From Blumeriella jaapii (Eukaryota > Ascomycota > Leotiomycetes > Helotiales > Drepanopezizaceae), in the NCBI GenBank assembly GCA_009599575.1, contig VWND01000012.1:806001-870000 (forward strand): a DNA stretch of 64,000 nt, in the 5' to 3' direction. The notes under the pieces are model-generated. The model was not told where the DNA came from. It worked only from the letters and a program-made list of their open reading frames with translations, and did not search any database. The number at the start of each line of letters is the position of its first letter. Position 1 is the first letter of the stretch. This document shows, one piece after another, positions 23,085 through 34,010 of the stretch. Both the position numbers and the translations under genes were made by a program.

Positions 23085-23351
23085 TATAAAACGGTAATAC
23101 TTTGTATTAATAAGAATTGATAATTTTAGTTATAGTCGAAGCATAAATCCCTTCGAAACCCTCTGCCATTAACTACCTTCAACAGGTATAAAAGCAAAAC
23201 ACCCTTTTAAATAGTACTATAAACACGCAGTCTAATTCATATATTCACTTATTTTTCTTTTCCTTTTTTCAGTCTTTTCTAGGGATTCCTTAAACTATTT
23301 TACCCACCGATATGTGGCCGTATCAGTCTGGTTTTCCTACCTACTTTTATA
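23085..23351 (+). repeat. A1 3' LTR (267 bp)
   Basis: Starts tataaaacgg (TG to TA), ends ctacttttata. It has the same length as the 5' LTR. The TATA box tataaaag is at 23187-23194. Directly followed by B1 sequence atatttcgttcg. Confidence 0.93.
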
Positions 23352-24190
23352 ATATTTCGTTCGTTTTGAAACGTTCGAAAAAACTGTGAAATTAAATTTT
23401 AAAAAAAGTATTATACGTAAAATCGTTTAATATTTTATCGATCTCGTATAAAAAAATTGAAAATATTTCAACTGTTTTTTTTTTGGAAATAAGCTTAAAA
23501 ACGTATGTAATAATTTGGCAGATGGAAATTGGATAAACAATAGGTTAAAAATTCGTTTTCGAATTGGTCGTTTGAAAAGTTTAAAAAATGGCTTGTCTAA
23601 ACTATCGATTATATTAAGCTGAAAGGCTATCGCGGCGAAAGCTTTTTTTCGGTTTTTGATATAATTATTTTTTGTAGAACGAAAAAGCTGTTTTGACGAA
23701 AGGAAAAAAAAAAAAAGAAATAATAAAAAAAAAATCGACAGCCTGAAAAAATAATATAATTTTTTATATTATTTTACTGGCGTCGTTATCGAAATTAACA
23801 CCGCGAATAAAATTCGACTTTTTCGCGTTCCGTATAACGTCGTAAATCTGCCACAATTGATCAAGGTTTTTATTACGTTTTACAGCGTCGTTTTAATAGC
23901 GAAATTAAATTTTTCGGAAATGCAAATAAAAAACTTTAATACAACGAGCGTAAAAAGCTGTAAAAAGATAAAACTTCGGCTAATAAAACTTGCGTTTATT
24001 ACAATTTAATAAAACTTAATGTTCGGCCAACCAAGCTTTTTTTAGAATTATATTATGATTTCCGAAATTAATAATTAAAAAAAAAGTAAACGATTATATT
24101 CGGTTATTAATAATAAAATTAAAAAGCGTAAAATATATAATTAAATAGCTACGAGCTTTATTATATTTTTTTATAAAAAAAAAGCCGGAA
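23352..24190 (-). pseudogene. B1 pol segment between protease and RT
   Basis: Continuation of B1 to the right of A1; it aligns with 34140-34975 of B3 and 54120-54915 of B2. In the other copies it contains the FLYEIDKILNDLTYNIFF stretch (minus strand, near 34200-34240) leading to RT. No catalytic motif is expected here. It also carries a few isolated GC-rich bits such as actggcgtcgttatcg. Confidence 0.7.
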
Positions 24191-24390
24191 AAAATTAATT
24201 AAAAAAAAAAAAAAAAAAAAAAAAAGATTTGATCAGCGCCGAATCGATTAACGTATAACCGTTCGCTTTAAAATCGGCGAACGCTTTTATTTTGTACGAA
24301 AGGCCATTTTTAGTAAATATAACGGAAATTATTAATAAATCGCTATCAAAAAGCTTTCGAACGTTAAAATAACGTATATCGCGCAATACG
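24191..24390 (-). pseudogene. B1 aspartic protease remnant
   Basis: The minus-strand open stretch 24386-24195 reads MRDIRYFNVRKLFDSDLLII and then KAFADFKANGYTLIDSALI. ADFKANGYTLID corresponds to the active site (A-D-S-G-A-N-G-Y-A-L-I-D) with Ser to Phe and Gly to Lys. The catalytic Asp survives. It ends in a Phe run encoded by a 25-base A tract on the plus strand (24201-24225). B2 has 15 and B3 18 A at this point. Confidence 0.78.
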
Positions 24391-25620
24391 CTTAAAAAAA
24401 AAGTTTTGTTTAGGCCTAAGCGTTTTTCCGATTGGCGGAAAAGCTTTTAATTTCCTCGTATGCGTTTTGGAAATCGTTTGAAAAAAGATTTTCGTTTTTA
24501 TTATTATTATTAAAAAGCGAATTTTCGGCCGGCTCGACCTCGTTTATATTTACCAGCCTGAAAAAGCTTTTAAATAAAACCGAAAATCGGTCCGTAAAAA
24601 ATCGTGTAAATTGGCTTTTTTAAACTTTTTGATATAAAATAAAAAACGAGCGTTATCGTTGGTCCGATCGAAAAAAAAAAAAAAAAAAAAAAAAAAACGT
24701 TTTGGCGTAAAAAAAAAAAAAAAACAGCAGAAGGCTGAAAAAAAGCCTATAAAGCATTTGAACGACTTTCGTACGTACGATTTAATTCGTAATACGCTTT
24801 AATTAAAAATCTGTTATTTTAATAAATAATAAACTTGATTGAAAAGCGATTCGCGTATAAAATTCGTTTAGCCAATTGATTTTATTTTTTTTGTCGGACG
24901 GCGGTAAGCCAATTTTTAAAAATCGTTATACGCGCTTATTTTAAATACAGCTTTTTTCGTAAACGCTTTGGTATTTTATCGCGGAAAGCGTTCCGAAGCT
25001 GTTTATTAATTCGTATTTAAGCGTTCGCTGCGAAAATGAAAAATCGCAAATAAAATCGCTAAAAATCGTCGTGCGTATTTATTGCAAATATTTTAAACTC
25101 GTTTTCGGCTTTTTAAACGTTTAAAAAATCGGCCAGAAAATCGGCGATTTTTTTTATTAATTTTTCGGAAAATATAAAATCGGAACGATTTAAAATACGC
25201 GGGATAAGAAATTTCTTTGCTACGTTTTCGGTTTGATCGAATATATAATTTTTACGAAATCGATCGCCAGCGAAATAATCGTGGTAAAATTCGAAATTAT
25301 CGAAAACTCTAGTTTTTTAATAGCGTACTTTGTAATTTTTATTATTATTTAGCTTAAATTCAAAGTTCGAAACGCGCTTTATACGAGCTAGTCGAAAATC
25401 AGCAAATAAATAGGAATTATAGCGTTCAAAAAGCGCGCTAAGGTTTTGGCCGTTATAAGGAGATCTAAAGAAAATTCGCGAAAAGCGTAGAAATTAATTT
25501 GCAACGTTTATTAATTAAAATAAAACGTTGCGAAAAGAAGCAGCAAATTCGCGACTGGCAAAAGCACGTTCGATAAATTCTACCAAACGTTTTAATTAAA
25601 AGATTTGTCGCAGTCGTATA
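24391..25620 (-). pseudogene. B1 gag remnant, major part
   Basis: Aligns with 35175-36405 of B3 and 55165-56395 of B2. No long open frame is left. A Lys/Phe-coding homopolymer region at 24667-24724 is expanded relative to the other copies. The gag start lies beyond B2 at 57081-57491. The B2 insertion point is at 25620, inside gag. Confidence 0.65.
25616..25620. repeat. Target-site duplication of B2, left copy
   Basis: gtata, repeated at 57081-57085. Uninterrupted B3 reads gcagtcgtatagtttc here (36390s), which shows the site lies within a family-B element. Confidence 0.88.
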
Positions 25621-25890
25621 TGTGACGATCTAATCAGTCGAAGGGCTGGGAGATCAGTTAATTGATCGCCGTGTTCATATGGTATGAGAAACGAGCTTTT
25701 GGTTTTGTAACAAAAATATTTATTTAAAATCAATAACTGCAAAAAGCAAAGGTTGCTAAAAAAAAAAAGCCTTATATATATAAATAGTTTCCATAATTAA
25801 TAGGAAAACCCACCAAAAAACCAGAGAGCTTGCAGCTATACGTAGTTGCTAAAGTAATACGAAAGGTAGCAACAGAGTAAATCGTTATAT
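25621..25890 (-). repeat. B2 3' LTR (270 bp)
   Basis: Starts tgtgacgatc, ends atcgttata. Single copy of the gcagctatacgtagttgc motif. A purine tract follows on the minus strand (25891-25908). Confidence 0.92.
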
Positions 25891-25959
25891 TATTTCTCCG
25901 TCCGAAAAAAGCGCGCCCTCGAGCTTTTATTTATTAATACGTCGCTATCCAAATAATCG

Positions 25960-26414
25960 TACGAATCTAAACCTTCGGAATACGCTTTTAGCCAATTTAT
26001 AAGTTTTACAAAAGGACCGGAAAGCTTTTTATACGCCAAATAAAAATCGCGCACTTTTAAAAAAGCATATATAAAATCAAACGCAGGGTACCACGTAAGA
26101 TTTTTATCTAAGCTTATTTAAAAAGCTTTGTATTAAAAGGTTTTCCGCTGCATTCGATAAGCGATCAATTTTTCGATTTCGTATTTAAGCTTATTAATTA
26201 TATTAATAAATTTGAAAATTAAATTAATCTGATTTGAAAGCGCGTCGTTAGCTGTTTTACGCAGTCGATTAGCGTAAAAAACTAAATATACGTTTATAAT
26301 ATTAAAAAAATCTAGCTTAAAAACGTTGTCGAAAATTTTGATTATAATTTTGAAAAAGCCGTTTGTAAAATTGTCGAGCTTACGAAAGGGCCGGAAGGTC
26401 GGAAATAAACGCAT
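25960..26414 (-). pseudogene. B2 integrase C-terminus with chromodomain
   Basis: The minus-strand open stretch 26414-26133 (93 codons) starts MRLFPTFRPFRKLDN and contains TNGFFKI (GPF-type motif), NVYLVFYANRLRK and NKLKYEIEKLIAYRMQRKTF. The last part is the first strand of a chromodomain (V-E-E-I...R). The aromatic-rich second half and a WYPA-type tail continue to about 25975 (tacgtggtaccctgcg on the opposite strand). This is the best preserved piece of this module after B3. Confidence 0.82.
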
Positions 26415-27378
26415 ATCGAGCTATACGTAATCGCTAACGTTAAAATCGATCGCGCGGCGAGATTTATTCGCATTTTTTTTTATTTTGTCGTAAGCTTATT
26501 AAAAATGCGATTTGGCGAGGTTTTCGTCGTAATAGCGGCGAGCGTACGCATAAGCTTCGTTTGCGTTTAGCTTATATAAGAAATTGGAAAAAAAAAAAGT
26601 ATCGAGCTTTTAGTTTTAATTGGTGTAGGGAATATAATCGTGTATAATTTTAAAAAATAAAAAGCTATTTAAACTTTCGTAAAAAAAGGACCATTTGGAC
26701 GAAATTTATTATTAAAAGAAATTCGTTTTAATCGTTTTGATAGAAATTTACAAAGGGTCGAAAGCGTTTTTGTAAATATTAATTGTAAATTTCGGTCTGA
26801 CCGTCAATTTTAAAATAAGCGGCTGTCGAAAGCTTTAATTGCGTACCGAATATTTTGTTTAATTCAGACCAAAAGGTAAATTAATACTAGAGGCCACGAT
26901 CGCTAATAATACTTTTTAAAAGGCCAAAATACTTGTATACGTGGAATATATACAGTTTGGCGAGGTTTCGAACGTCGATATTTTTATAGCAGAAAATCGA
27001 AATAACTTGTTTGAAAAAGCGATTTATTATTACGAATACGTTATCGTAACCGTATTTGGTTTTATTAAAATTGCAAAAGTTTATTATAACATGTTTTTAA
27101 AAATAGTTTAAAATAGAAAAAAGCTGAAAAAGGCCGAAACGCTTATTTTTTGAAATAAAACTTTTTCGATAAGCGTGGCAGTTGCGACAGTATTATTTTA
27201 CGAAAGCTGTTATACTTCGCTAATAGTATTGGTCCGAAAGCAATTGCGTAGTTTTACGAACGCTGGGATAAGCGGTGGAAATTTAATCGTGCATTTTTCG
27301 TACAAAGGCCAAACGAAAATAATCGACGTTTAGTATTATTAAACGATCGTAATATAACAGCAGGTCGCGTTTAAATAT
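26415..27378 (-). pseudogene. B2 integrase core, C-terminal part
   Basis: Collinear with 31480-32440 of B3; many stops. The insertion of E at 27379 splits the integrase between its zinc head (right piece, from 52405) and its core. Confidence 0.68.
27374..27378. repeat. Target-site duplication of E, left copy
   Basis: aatat, repeated at 52405-52409. B1 (3887-3900) and B3 (about 32426) read aaatatatacgaa at the empty site. Confidence 0.92.
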
Positions 27379-27551
27379 TGTCAGAGGTGCGAACGAGCAA
27401 AAGGTTCGTAAATAAATTGCATTAACTACGAGGTTCTAAGTTAGAAGTGTTGCGAAATCTAAAATACAATATATGCGGGCTTCGATATCACGTAATAACA
27501 ACGTGACCTTCGGACCACGTGACCAACGAACTGACGTCTTATCCCTTCACA
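27379..27551 (-). repeat. E 3' LTR (173 bp)
   Basis: tgtcagaggtgcg...atcccttcaca. GC-rich for the region. Carries a CACGTG at 27516-27521. The second CACGTG of the right LTR is CACGTA here, a RIP-type change. Confidence 0.94.
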
Positions 27552-27570
27552 TATAATCCTCCTTCCCATT
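27552..27570 (-). promoter_or_regulatory. E polypurine tract
   Basis: On the minus strand atgggaaggaggattata abuts the 3' LTR. A clear purine run confirming minus-strand orientation. Confidence 0.75.
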
Positions 27571-28457
27571 TTTTTATTTAATTTCTTCGTCGTCGGAATT
27601 TATTTTTATAAATCGAGCTTCGTTCGCGAAGCGTTTTTGTAAACGAATGCGAAATTCAGCTGAAATAATAAGAGAAATGGTAAAAAAGGCAAGCTTTTCT
27701 AATTTCGAAAGCAAAACAATTAATTCCTTTATAATAGAAAAGGAATTGGTAGCAGTTTTCTTATGTTTAATAACGGTTGTAAAAGCTTTTTTTAATAATA
27801 AAAGCTCGTCCTCGTTATTCGTCGGCTTAGCACGTTTTTTATTAGCAATTTTGGCTTTAGCTAATTTTGCTTTGGTCGGATAAAGTTTCTGAAAGAAACG
27901 TATAGCGAATTTAGCTATAAAACTGTATGCGTTGATAACGTTTTTTAATAGTTTTCAAAACTGATTTTCGGCGTTGTAGCCGCGCTATTATATAAAATAA
28001 AAAAAGTTTAAATTTCGTTTAAAATCGAAAATAACGTTTATAAATTATAATAAGCTGCCGTCGGTCGATAAAAACAAATGGTAAAAAAGGGTTTTCTTGC
28101 TTTGGAAAAAGATCGTTGTAAGCAGATTTAAGCAAATTAGTATAAAAAACGAAATATAATAATTCTTGCTCGAAAAATAATTTCAATTTATAATTATAAA
28201 AATTTAAAACTTCGGCGATTTTGTAAAAACCGTAAAATTTATTATCGAACTTTTTAATTAATTTAATAAAAATAATATTGCGCCTATTAAAAAACACGTT
28301 ATTTTTCATTCGGTAAGCAAAAGCTGATTAGTGATATCGGTTAAAATAGTATTTTTGGTCGGCCAGCGCTAAAATCAAATTCGTACGTAATAATAGCTTT
28401 TTTTTTTTTTTTTTATTTGCAAAATCGTTTCCTTTCGCGTTTGCTATTTGTAACGTA
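27571..28457 (-). pseudogene. E integrase C-terminus
   Basis: The minus-strand open stretch 28309-28019 (96 codons) starts MKNNVFFNRRNIIFIKLIKK and continues FDNKFYGFYKIAEV, the GPF/GPY module (here YGFYKI), then KLFFEQELLYFVFYTNLLK, the counterpart of the P...H-P-V-F-H-x-S-L-L stretch. It ends within a short Lys/Phe tail; no chromodomain is evident. Between 28310 and 28444 the frame continues into the core (the YYFNRYH-type lead-in). The D insertion at 28458 cuts the core; the reading continues from 41255. Confidence 0.8.
28445..28457. repeat. Target-site duplication of LINE D, left copy
   Basis: tatttgtaacgta, identical to 41242-41254. The next base is T on the left and C on the right (RIP-type), so the duplication may be 14 bp. 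A variable-length duplication next to a short-repeat tail is typical of LINE insertion. Confidence 0.85.
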
Positions 28458-28479
28458 TATCCTTTATAATATACACGGA

Positions 28480-30440
28480 TTCTACTTTTTATTCGCAACA
28501 ATCACTAAATTCATTGCATTCGATTCGGAAGACTCGTTTTTTTCCGAATTTCGAAAAATCAGCTCGAAAGCTCGTCGCGTTCGCCGTGCAGCTCGCGAAA
28601 TAATTTCTTTTATTTTTTTTTCGATCGTTCGACGATTATAATCACGATTACGACGAGTTATACATTCGTTTTATAAACGCAATTTTACCGTTTTAATTGA
28701 ATTTGCATTTTAAAAAAAAAAAGCAGGCGAATATTTTTAGCATTCGCTTTTTTCTTTTCGCTTTAAAATACGAAGCGCGAATATTTATTATTGCAACGTC
28801 GGCTATTATTAGCCAGCTCGACGAAACAAACCGACAGTTTTAAATACGCCGCAAAATATAAGTATAATTCGCGATCGCTGCCGATAGCGTCGTAAATCAG
28901 CAGAAAAAGCCCGAAGCGCGATAATACGCCGAAAAGCTTGCAAAAAGCTTTATTTCTTTTTTGTAAATCCGCGCTTTTATTATTTTTTTCGCCGCTTCGC
29001 CAAGCAGCATCGATTTTTTTTTTTTTCTTTTTTGCTAAATTAATTATTTAAACAAACCGAGTTTTACGAAAAGTTTTAAAAATTTTAATAAATTCCGAAA
29101 AATCAAAATCGATTATCGTTAAAAAGCTATAATAACAAACGCGTCCGTTTATCAGCGGAATCTTACGCGTTTTTTTTTAAATTCGTTTATCGAAAACTAA
29201 TTAATAAAAATTCGATAAAACCATCGCTTTTTAATTACGTCGGCGAAAAGCATTTTATTAAACAGGTTTAATATTTTCGTTTTTAAATAAAAAATCGCGA
29301 AATTTATACCGGGCCTGACGAAAAACGCGATTAAAAACTTAACGCTTACGAAAACAAATTAAGCTTTTTATTTAATCGACCTGAAAACCAAAGACTTTTT
29401 TACCATTTAAAAAAGCGTCGAGGTTTTTCGCAAAATATTTAAAATCATCGCCGTACGTATTTCGAAGAAATAATACAATTACGCGGTATAAAACGTTTCA
29501 GCTACGGTTCCGAGGCTATTCGGCGACGTTTTTTATTATTTAAAAACATATAAAAAACGAAGTTTTTATTTAAATCAAAATCAAGCCGATTAATACGCGT
29601 TTTTTCCGATACGAAGCGAATTCAATTATAAATAAACAAACTTGAATTATTATTTTTTTATAATTAATTAAAAATTTTATTTTTTTCGGCGTTAGCGTTT
29701 AAACTAAATTTATCGATAAAAAACCGGCCATATTTCGCTACGATTTTAAATATCAAGGCTTTTGCAACTTATTAGCCTGTATTCGATACGCTCGCTGCAA
29801 TTATTATAATAATCGAATACAAAACTACGATAGCTCGACTGGTTTTAATTGCAAAGCAGCTTTATAATACGCGAATTGCTATAAGCTATACGCTGCGGAT
29901 TATTTACGCTGCTTTGCGGCTTTTCGCCGCGTAAATAATAAAATAATACGATTAATTAAAAAAAAACTAAAAGCTGTTCGGCGATTAAAAAAAGCGGCTT
30001 ATTCGGTCGCGATTATTTTTATTATTAAAATTTTTATTTTTTTAAATAAAAATATTCCGGTTTTTAATAACGCGGGCCGAAAAAAAAAACGCGAAAACGC
30101 CGTAACGGTATACGAGCAAAAAACTATCGCGCTTTTAATTATTATTTCCGCCGCGGCTATAACGCCAAACGTAATCTTTTCGGGCCGTTTAATTCGAAAC
30201 TTAATTTTAAAACAATCGCTGAATATTTAACATTTTGGCCGAAAAGCATATTCGATTTTCGACGATACGGCTTTCGTAGCTTTTTCGCAAAGCACGCTTT
30301 TTTTTATTTCGTTAAAAGCAATTTATTCGTTTTTATCGAACTAGCTACGAAATAAATCCTAAGCTTTCGTAAACGAATTAAAAAAAATAAATATTAATAT
30401 TAACACTTTTATTTTTTAATAATAAAATATTTATATAAGC
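28480..30440 (+). pseudogene. LINE D ORF1 remnant (gag-like, zinc knuckles)
   Basis: An open stretch with SEDSFFSEFRKISSKARRVR (28515-28580) may be the N-terminus. At 29750-29940 the reading has NRIQNYDSSTGFNCKAAL, then YANCYKLYAADYLRC, the tandem CCHC pattern of Tad1/I-type ORF1 (C..C...H....C, then C.NC...H.A.Y..C) with several Cys and His codons changed. A Lys/Ile-rich tail (29945-30420) with QHFGRKAYSIFDDTAFVAF follows. ORF1 protein would bind LINE RNA. There is little sequence evidence for 28650-29700 beyond short open pieces. Confidence 0.65.
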
Positions 30441-30642
30441 AACGCGAAGAATTTCGCAACCGAAAGTTTAAAACAGATTTTAATATTTACTAAGCAAACG
30501 TTTAAAAAAAATAACCGAAGCATATTACGTTTTTGCATTTATACGATGCAAAGCGCATAAACGTAATTTGCGTACAAAAATTTTAAAACGCTTCGAAAAC
30601 TAAAATATAAAACTATTCGTTATACGATTTATATGCACCGAT
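30441..30642 (+). pseudogene. LINE D ORF2 endonuclease, N-terminal part
   Basis: Reads HITFLHLYDAKRINVICVQKF (30525-30585). The last part is the APE-type V-x-V-Q-E-P motif with the metal-binding Glu changed to Lys (GAA to AAA, 30578-30580). It then continues to YDLYAP, cut by B3 at 30643 (30638-30642 is the B3 TSD). The endonuclease would nick target DNA to start reverse transcription. Confidence 0.75.
30638..30642. repeat. Target-site duplication of B3, left copy
   Basis: ccgat, repeated at 37105-37109, perfect. Confidence 0.93.
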
Positions 30643-30939
30643 TATGACGATCTAATCAGTCGGAGGGCTGGGAAATCAGTCAACTGGTCGCCGTGTTCAT
30701 ATGGTATGAGAAACGAGCCTTTGGTTCTGTAACAAAGATATTCACTTAGAATTAACAACTGCAGAAGGCAGAAGTTGCTAAAAGAAAAAAGTCTTATATA
30801 TATAAATAGTTTCCATAATTGATAGAAAGACCTATCAGAAGACCAGGGAGCTTACAGCTATACGTAGTTGCTAGAAAGCTTGCAGCTATACGTAGTTGCT
30901 GAGGTGACACGAGAAATGGTAATAAAATAAATCGTTATA
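30643..30939 (-). repeat. B3 3' LTR (297 bp)
   Basis: Starts tatgacgatc, ends atcgttata. The gcagctatacgtagttgct unit occurs twice in tandem (about 30850-30900), which accounts for the extra 28 bp. A tatatataaata block lies near 30796-30808. Confidence 0.94.
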
Positions 30940-30957
30940 TTACTCCCCCGTCCGAAA
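30940..30957 (-). promoter_or_regulatory. B3 polypurine tract
   Basis: On the minus strand ggacgggggagtaa abuts the 3' LTR; the least mutated version of this tract in the window. Confidence 0.75.
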
Positions 30958-31029
30958 AAAGCGCGCTCTCGAGCTTTTATCCATTGGTACGTTATTATTC
31001 AAATAATCGTACGAGTCCAAACCTTCGGA

Positions 31030-31500
31030 ATACGCTTTTAGCCAGTTTATAAGTTTTGCAAAAGAACCGGAGAGCTTTTTATACGTTAAATAAAAATCGC
31101 GCACTTTTAAAAAAACATATATAAAATCAAACGCGGGATATCACGTAAGATTTTTATTTAAGCTTATTTAAAAAGCTTTGTATTAAAAGGTTTTTCGCTG
31201 CATTCGACAGGCGATTAATTCTTCGATTTCGTATTTAAACTTATTAGTTATATTAATAGGTTCAAGGATTAGGTTAACCTGTTTTAAAAGCGCGTCGTCA
31301 GCTGTTTTACGCAGTCGACTAGCGTGAAAAACTAGGTGTACGTTTATAATATTAAAAGGTTTAGCTTAAAAGCGTTGTCGAAAATTTTGGTTATAATTTT
31401 AAAAAGGCCGTTTATAAAATTATCGAATTTGCGAAAAGGCCGGAAAATCGGAAATAAACGCATATCGAGCCATACGTAGTCGCTAACGTTAAAATCGATC
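31030..31500 (-). pseudogene. B3 integrase C-terminus and chromodomain
   Basis: The minus-strand reading gives a GPF-type segment near 31400, then KYEIEELIACRMQRKTF, YKAF.ISLNKNLT.YPAFDF (31100-31240) and a tail KVRDFYLTYKKLSGSFAKLINWLK. This matches a chromodomain (V-E-E-I..R, then Y.V.W.G) followed by the W-Y-P-A-S-D/N tail of fungal chromoviruses; the stops sit at Trp/Gln positions. In the live element the chromodomain is expected to guide insertion to heterochromatin, which agrees with the family's presence in this repeat block. Confidence 0.83.
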
Positions 31501-32280
31501 GCGCGGCGAAATTTATTCGCACTTTTTTTTATTTTATCGTAAGCTTATTAAAAATGCGATTTGGCGAAGTTTCAGACGTCGTAATGGCGGCGAGCGTACG
31601 CACGAGCTTCGTTTGCGTTTAGCTTATGTAAAAGGTTAGAAAAAAAAAAAGTGTCGAGCTTTCAGTTCTAATTAGTATAAGAAGTATAATCGTGTATAAT
31701 TTCAAAAAGTGAAAGGCCATCTAGGCTTTCGTAAAAAAGAATTATTTAAACGAAATCTATTATTAAAAAAAATTCGCTCCAATCGTTTTAATAGAAATTT
31801 ACGAAAGATCGAAAGCGTTTTTGCAGATATTAATTATAAATTTCGGTCTGACCGTCGGTTTTAAAATAAGCGGCTGTCGAAAGCTTTAATTGCGTACCGA
31901 GTATTTTATTTAATTCAAATCAAAAGATAAATTAATATTAAAAACCACGATCGCTAATAATACTTTTTGAAAAGCCAAAATATTTATATACGTAAAATAT
32001 ATATAATTTGGCGAGACTTCGAGCGTCGATATTTTTATAACAAAAGATCGAAATAGCTTGCTTGGAAAAGCGATCTATTATTACGAATACGTTATCGTAA
32101 CCGTATTTGTTTTTATTAAAACTGCAAAAGTCTATTATAACGTGTTTCCAAAAGTAATCAGAAACAAAAAAAGGCTGAAAAAAGCCGGGGCGCTTATTTT
32201 TTAAAACAAAACTTTTTCGATAAGCGTAGCAATTGCGATAGTATTGTTTTACAAAGGCTGTTATATTTCGCTAATAATAT
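31501..32280 (-). pseudogene. B3 integrase catalytic core remnant
   Basis: Lies between the C-terminal module and the zinc head on the minus strand. Short runs such as ISTLEVSPNYIYFTYINILA and VRPKFIINICKNAFDL are visible in shifted frames, but the three catalytic acids cannot be assigned with certainty. Placed by order and by alignment with B1 and B2. Confidence 0.65.
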
Positions 32281-32735
32281 TAGTCCGAAAGCAATTGCGT
32301 AGTTTTGCGAGCGCTAAAATAAGCGGTGGAAATCTGGTCGTACACTTTTCGTACGAAAACCAAACGAAAATAATCGACGTTTGATATTATTAAGCGACCG
32401 TAATATAATAGCAAATCGCGTTTAAATATATACGAAGTGTTGTTATCGTCGTTTTTTTTCGTAACGTCTCGTACAGCTTTTTTTCGGAAGGCCATTAAGC
32501 TGCTAGCTGTGCGATTAGCGTAAAAAATTTGATTAACGATACGAAATGCGAAAAAGAAATTAGCTATTTCAACGATAAAAACAGCTGTTTCGGAAGCCGT
32601 AAAAAATCGAAGTTTTTTAATTAAAAAGCGGTGATCGATCTGATCGGCTCGAAAAAAGGTTTGCAGGCGCTGAATGCGTTTAAAAAAGTTTTGGCGGTCG
32701 AATTCGTTCGTACGACGTATTAATGCGTCAGCCAA
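32280..32735 (-). pseudogene. B3 RNase H end and integrase zinc head (151-codon open stretch)
   Basis: Starts MADALIRRTNEFDRQNF, the A-D-A-L-S-R-R end of RNase H (the apparent Met start is internal to pol). It continues with QRLQTFFRADQID and a spacer, then YYGRLIISNVDYFRLVFVRK and VYDQISTAYFSARKTTQLLSD. The H-x(3)-H zinc head is recognisable as AYFSARK, with His to Tyr and Pro-Gly changes. It links RNase H to integrase in the Pol polyprotein. Confidence 0.85.
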
Positions 32736-33240
32736 AAAGTTGTGTTTACCTGGTCTATACGTAATAAAAAAATTATAATCGGCGAAAAGTTCGGCCCAGC
32801 GTGCTTATCGAGCGTTTAAAAATTTGAAAATCATAAAGTACTCCAAAGCCTTATAATTAATAATTATTTTGATCTGATAAATTAAACCAATTAATTTAGT
32901 ACGAAAATTACTTAAAAATCTTACGATTGCGAGTATTTTTTTATCGTATACGACGTAGTTTAGCTTTGCGAAAGCTATAGTTTTGCTAAAATAAGCGATT
33001 AGTAGCTAGTCGTTACTATAGAATTGCGAAAACACAAAAGCTACTACGCCGTCGGAAGCGTTAGTTTTTAATATATAAGAAAGGTTTTGCCTGTAATATT
33101 GTAAAACTGGTGCAGTAATAAAGGCTAGTATAAAAAAATCGAAACTCTTTTGATATTTAAAAATAAAATTAAAAAAAACGTTAGCTTTGGTCAAATAAAC
33201 CAAAAGCTTTACAATTATACCGTAGTTTCGAATAAAACGT
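32736..33240 (-). pseudogene. B3 RNase H remnant
   Basis: The minus-strand open stretch 33203-33006 has APVLQYYRQNLSYILKTNASDGVVAFVFSQF. NASDGVVAFV is the first RNase H motif (T-D-A-S-D) with catalytic Asp to Asn (GAC to AAC). Downstream, short readings equal the B2 stretch LSIAYFSKTIAFVKLNYVVY. Digests RNA of the hybrid during cDNA synthesis. Confidence 0.85.
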
Positions 33241-34010
33241 CGGTAGAAGTTACAAAAACCAAAAAAGCTTTGTACACTTTTTATAATAATAAAAGATTTC
33301 TAGTAGGCGATTACGGAAACTTTTTTTGAATTTACCTCTAAGCTTTTAATAAAAATAATAAAGCTTAAGTAACGGATCCGAGTAACGTTGAATTCAGACT
33401 TCCGAATATCGGCCTGTAATCCAGCGTCAGCGAGCTTTTAAAGCACTTTACGAACGTATATAGCGTGTTTCAAAAGGTCGGACGAATAAATAAAAATGTT
33501 ATCCAAGTATACAATGCAAAAATCGTTTAAATAGTCGACGTCGTTTATATAACGTTGATAAATTGCGAATTTATTAGTAAAGCCAAAAAGTAGCGTTTTG
33601 CATTTATAAACGCCGTAACGCGTACGAAACGTCGTCAGTTTTTCATTGGCGGAATCCATTCGAATTTTGTAAAAGGCTTGACGAATATCGAGCTTCGTAA
33701 AAATTCGTATTTCCGAAAAACGAGCAAAGGTTTTATCGATAAAAAAAAAAAGATAGCGATTTTTACGAATAATATTATTAAAAGCTCGATAATCGATACA
33801 AAAACGTAATAAACCGTCGGGTTTTTTGGCGAAAAGCATTAAAACAGCGAAAAAAACGGTAAAAGGTTCGATAAAGCTTTTGTTAAAATTATTTTGCAAA
33901 TAAGTTTTAATAATTTCGAGCTTTGAAATCGATATCTTATATAAAAAAATGTATTTTAACTTTTTTTTATTTATAATAAGCTCGATTTTATGGTCGTAGG
34001 GTCGGTAAAA
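33241..34010 (-). pseudogene. B3 reverse transcriptase remnant
   Basis: The minus-strand open stretch 33899-33438 (153 codons) holds FAKKPDGLLRFCIDYRAFN (intact Cys), KNRYLFFFIDKTFARFS, IFTKLDIRQAFYKIRM with the first catalytic Asp intact, FRTRYGVYKCKTLLFGFTNKFA, and IVYLDNIFIYSSDLLKH with the Y-L-D-D box as YLDN (second Asp lost). This is a textbook Ty3/chromovirus RT and the best preserved enzyme here. The thumb and connection run left to 33240. Confidence 0.92.

Larger units (their letters stand above)
5608..23351 (+). mobile_element. Family-A Ty3-type LTR element A1, complete, carrying nested H
   Basis: Both LTRs are 267 bp (5608-5874 and 23085-23351). The order on the plus strand is gag, protease, RT, RNase H, integrase, then about 3.9 kb before the 3' LTR that includes an unrecognised ORF. 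The net length after removing H (12600-19036) is about 11.3 kb, long for a fungal Ty3 element because of the extra module. LTR termini are TGTAAAACGG and CTTTTATA, the latter mutated from CTTTTACA as still read on A2 (tgtaaaagtagg at 61114). It is inserted into the RT of B1. Confidence 0.92.
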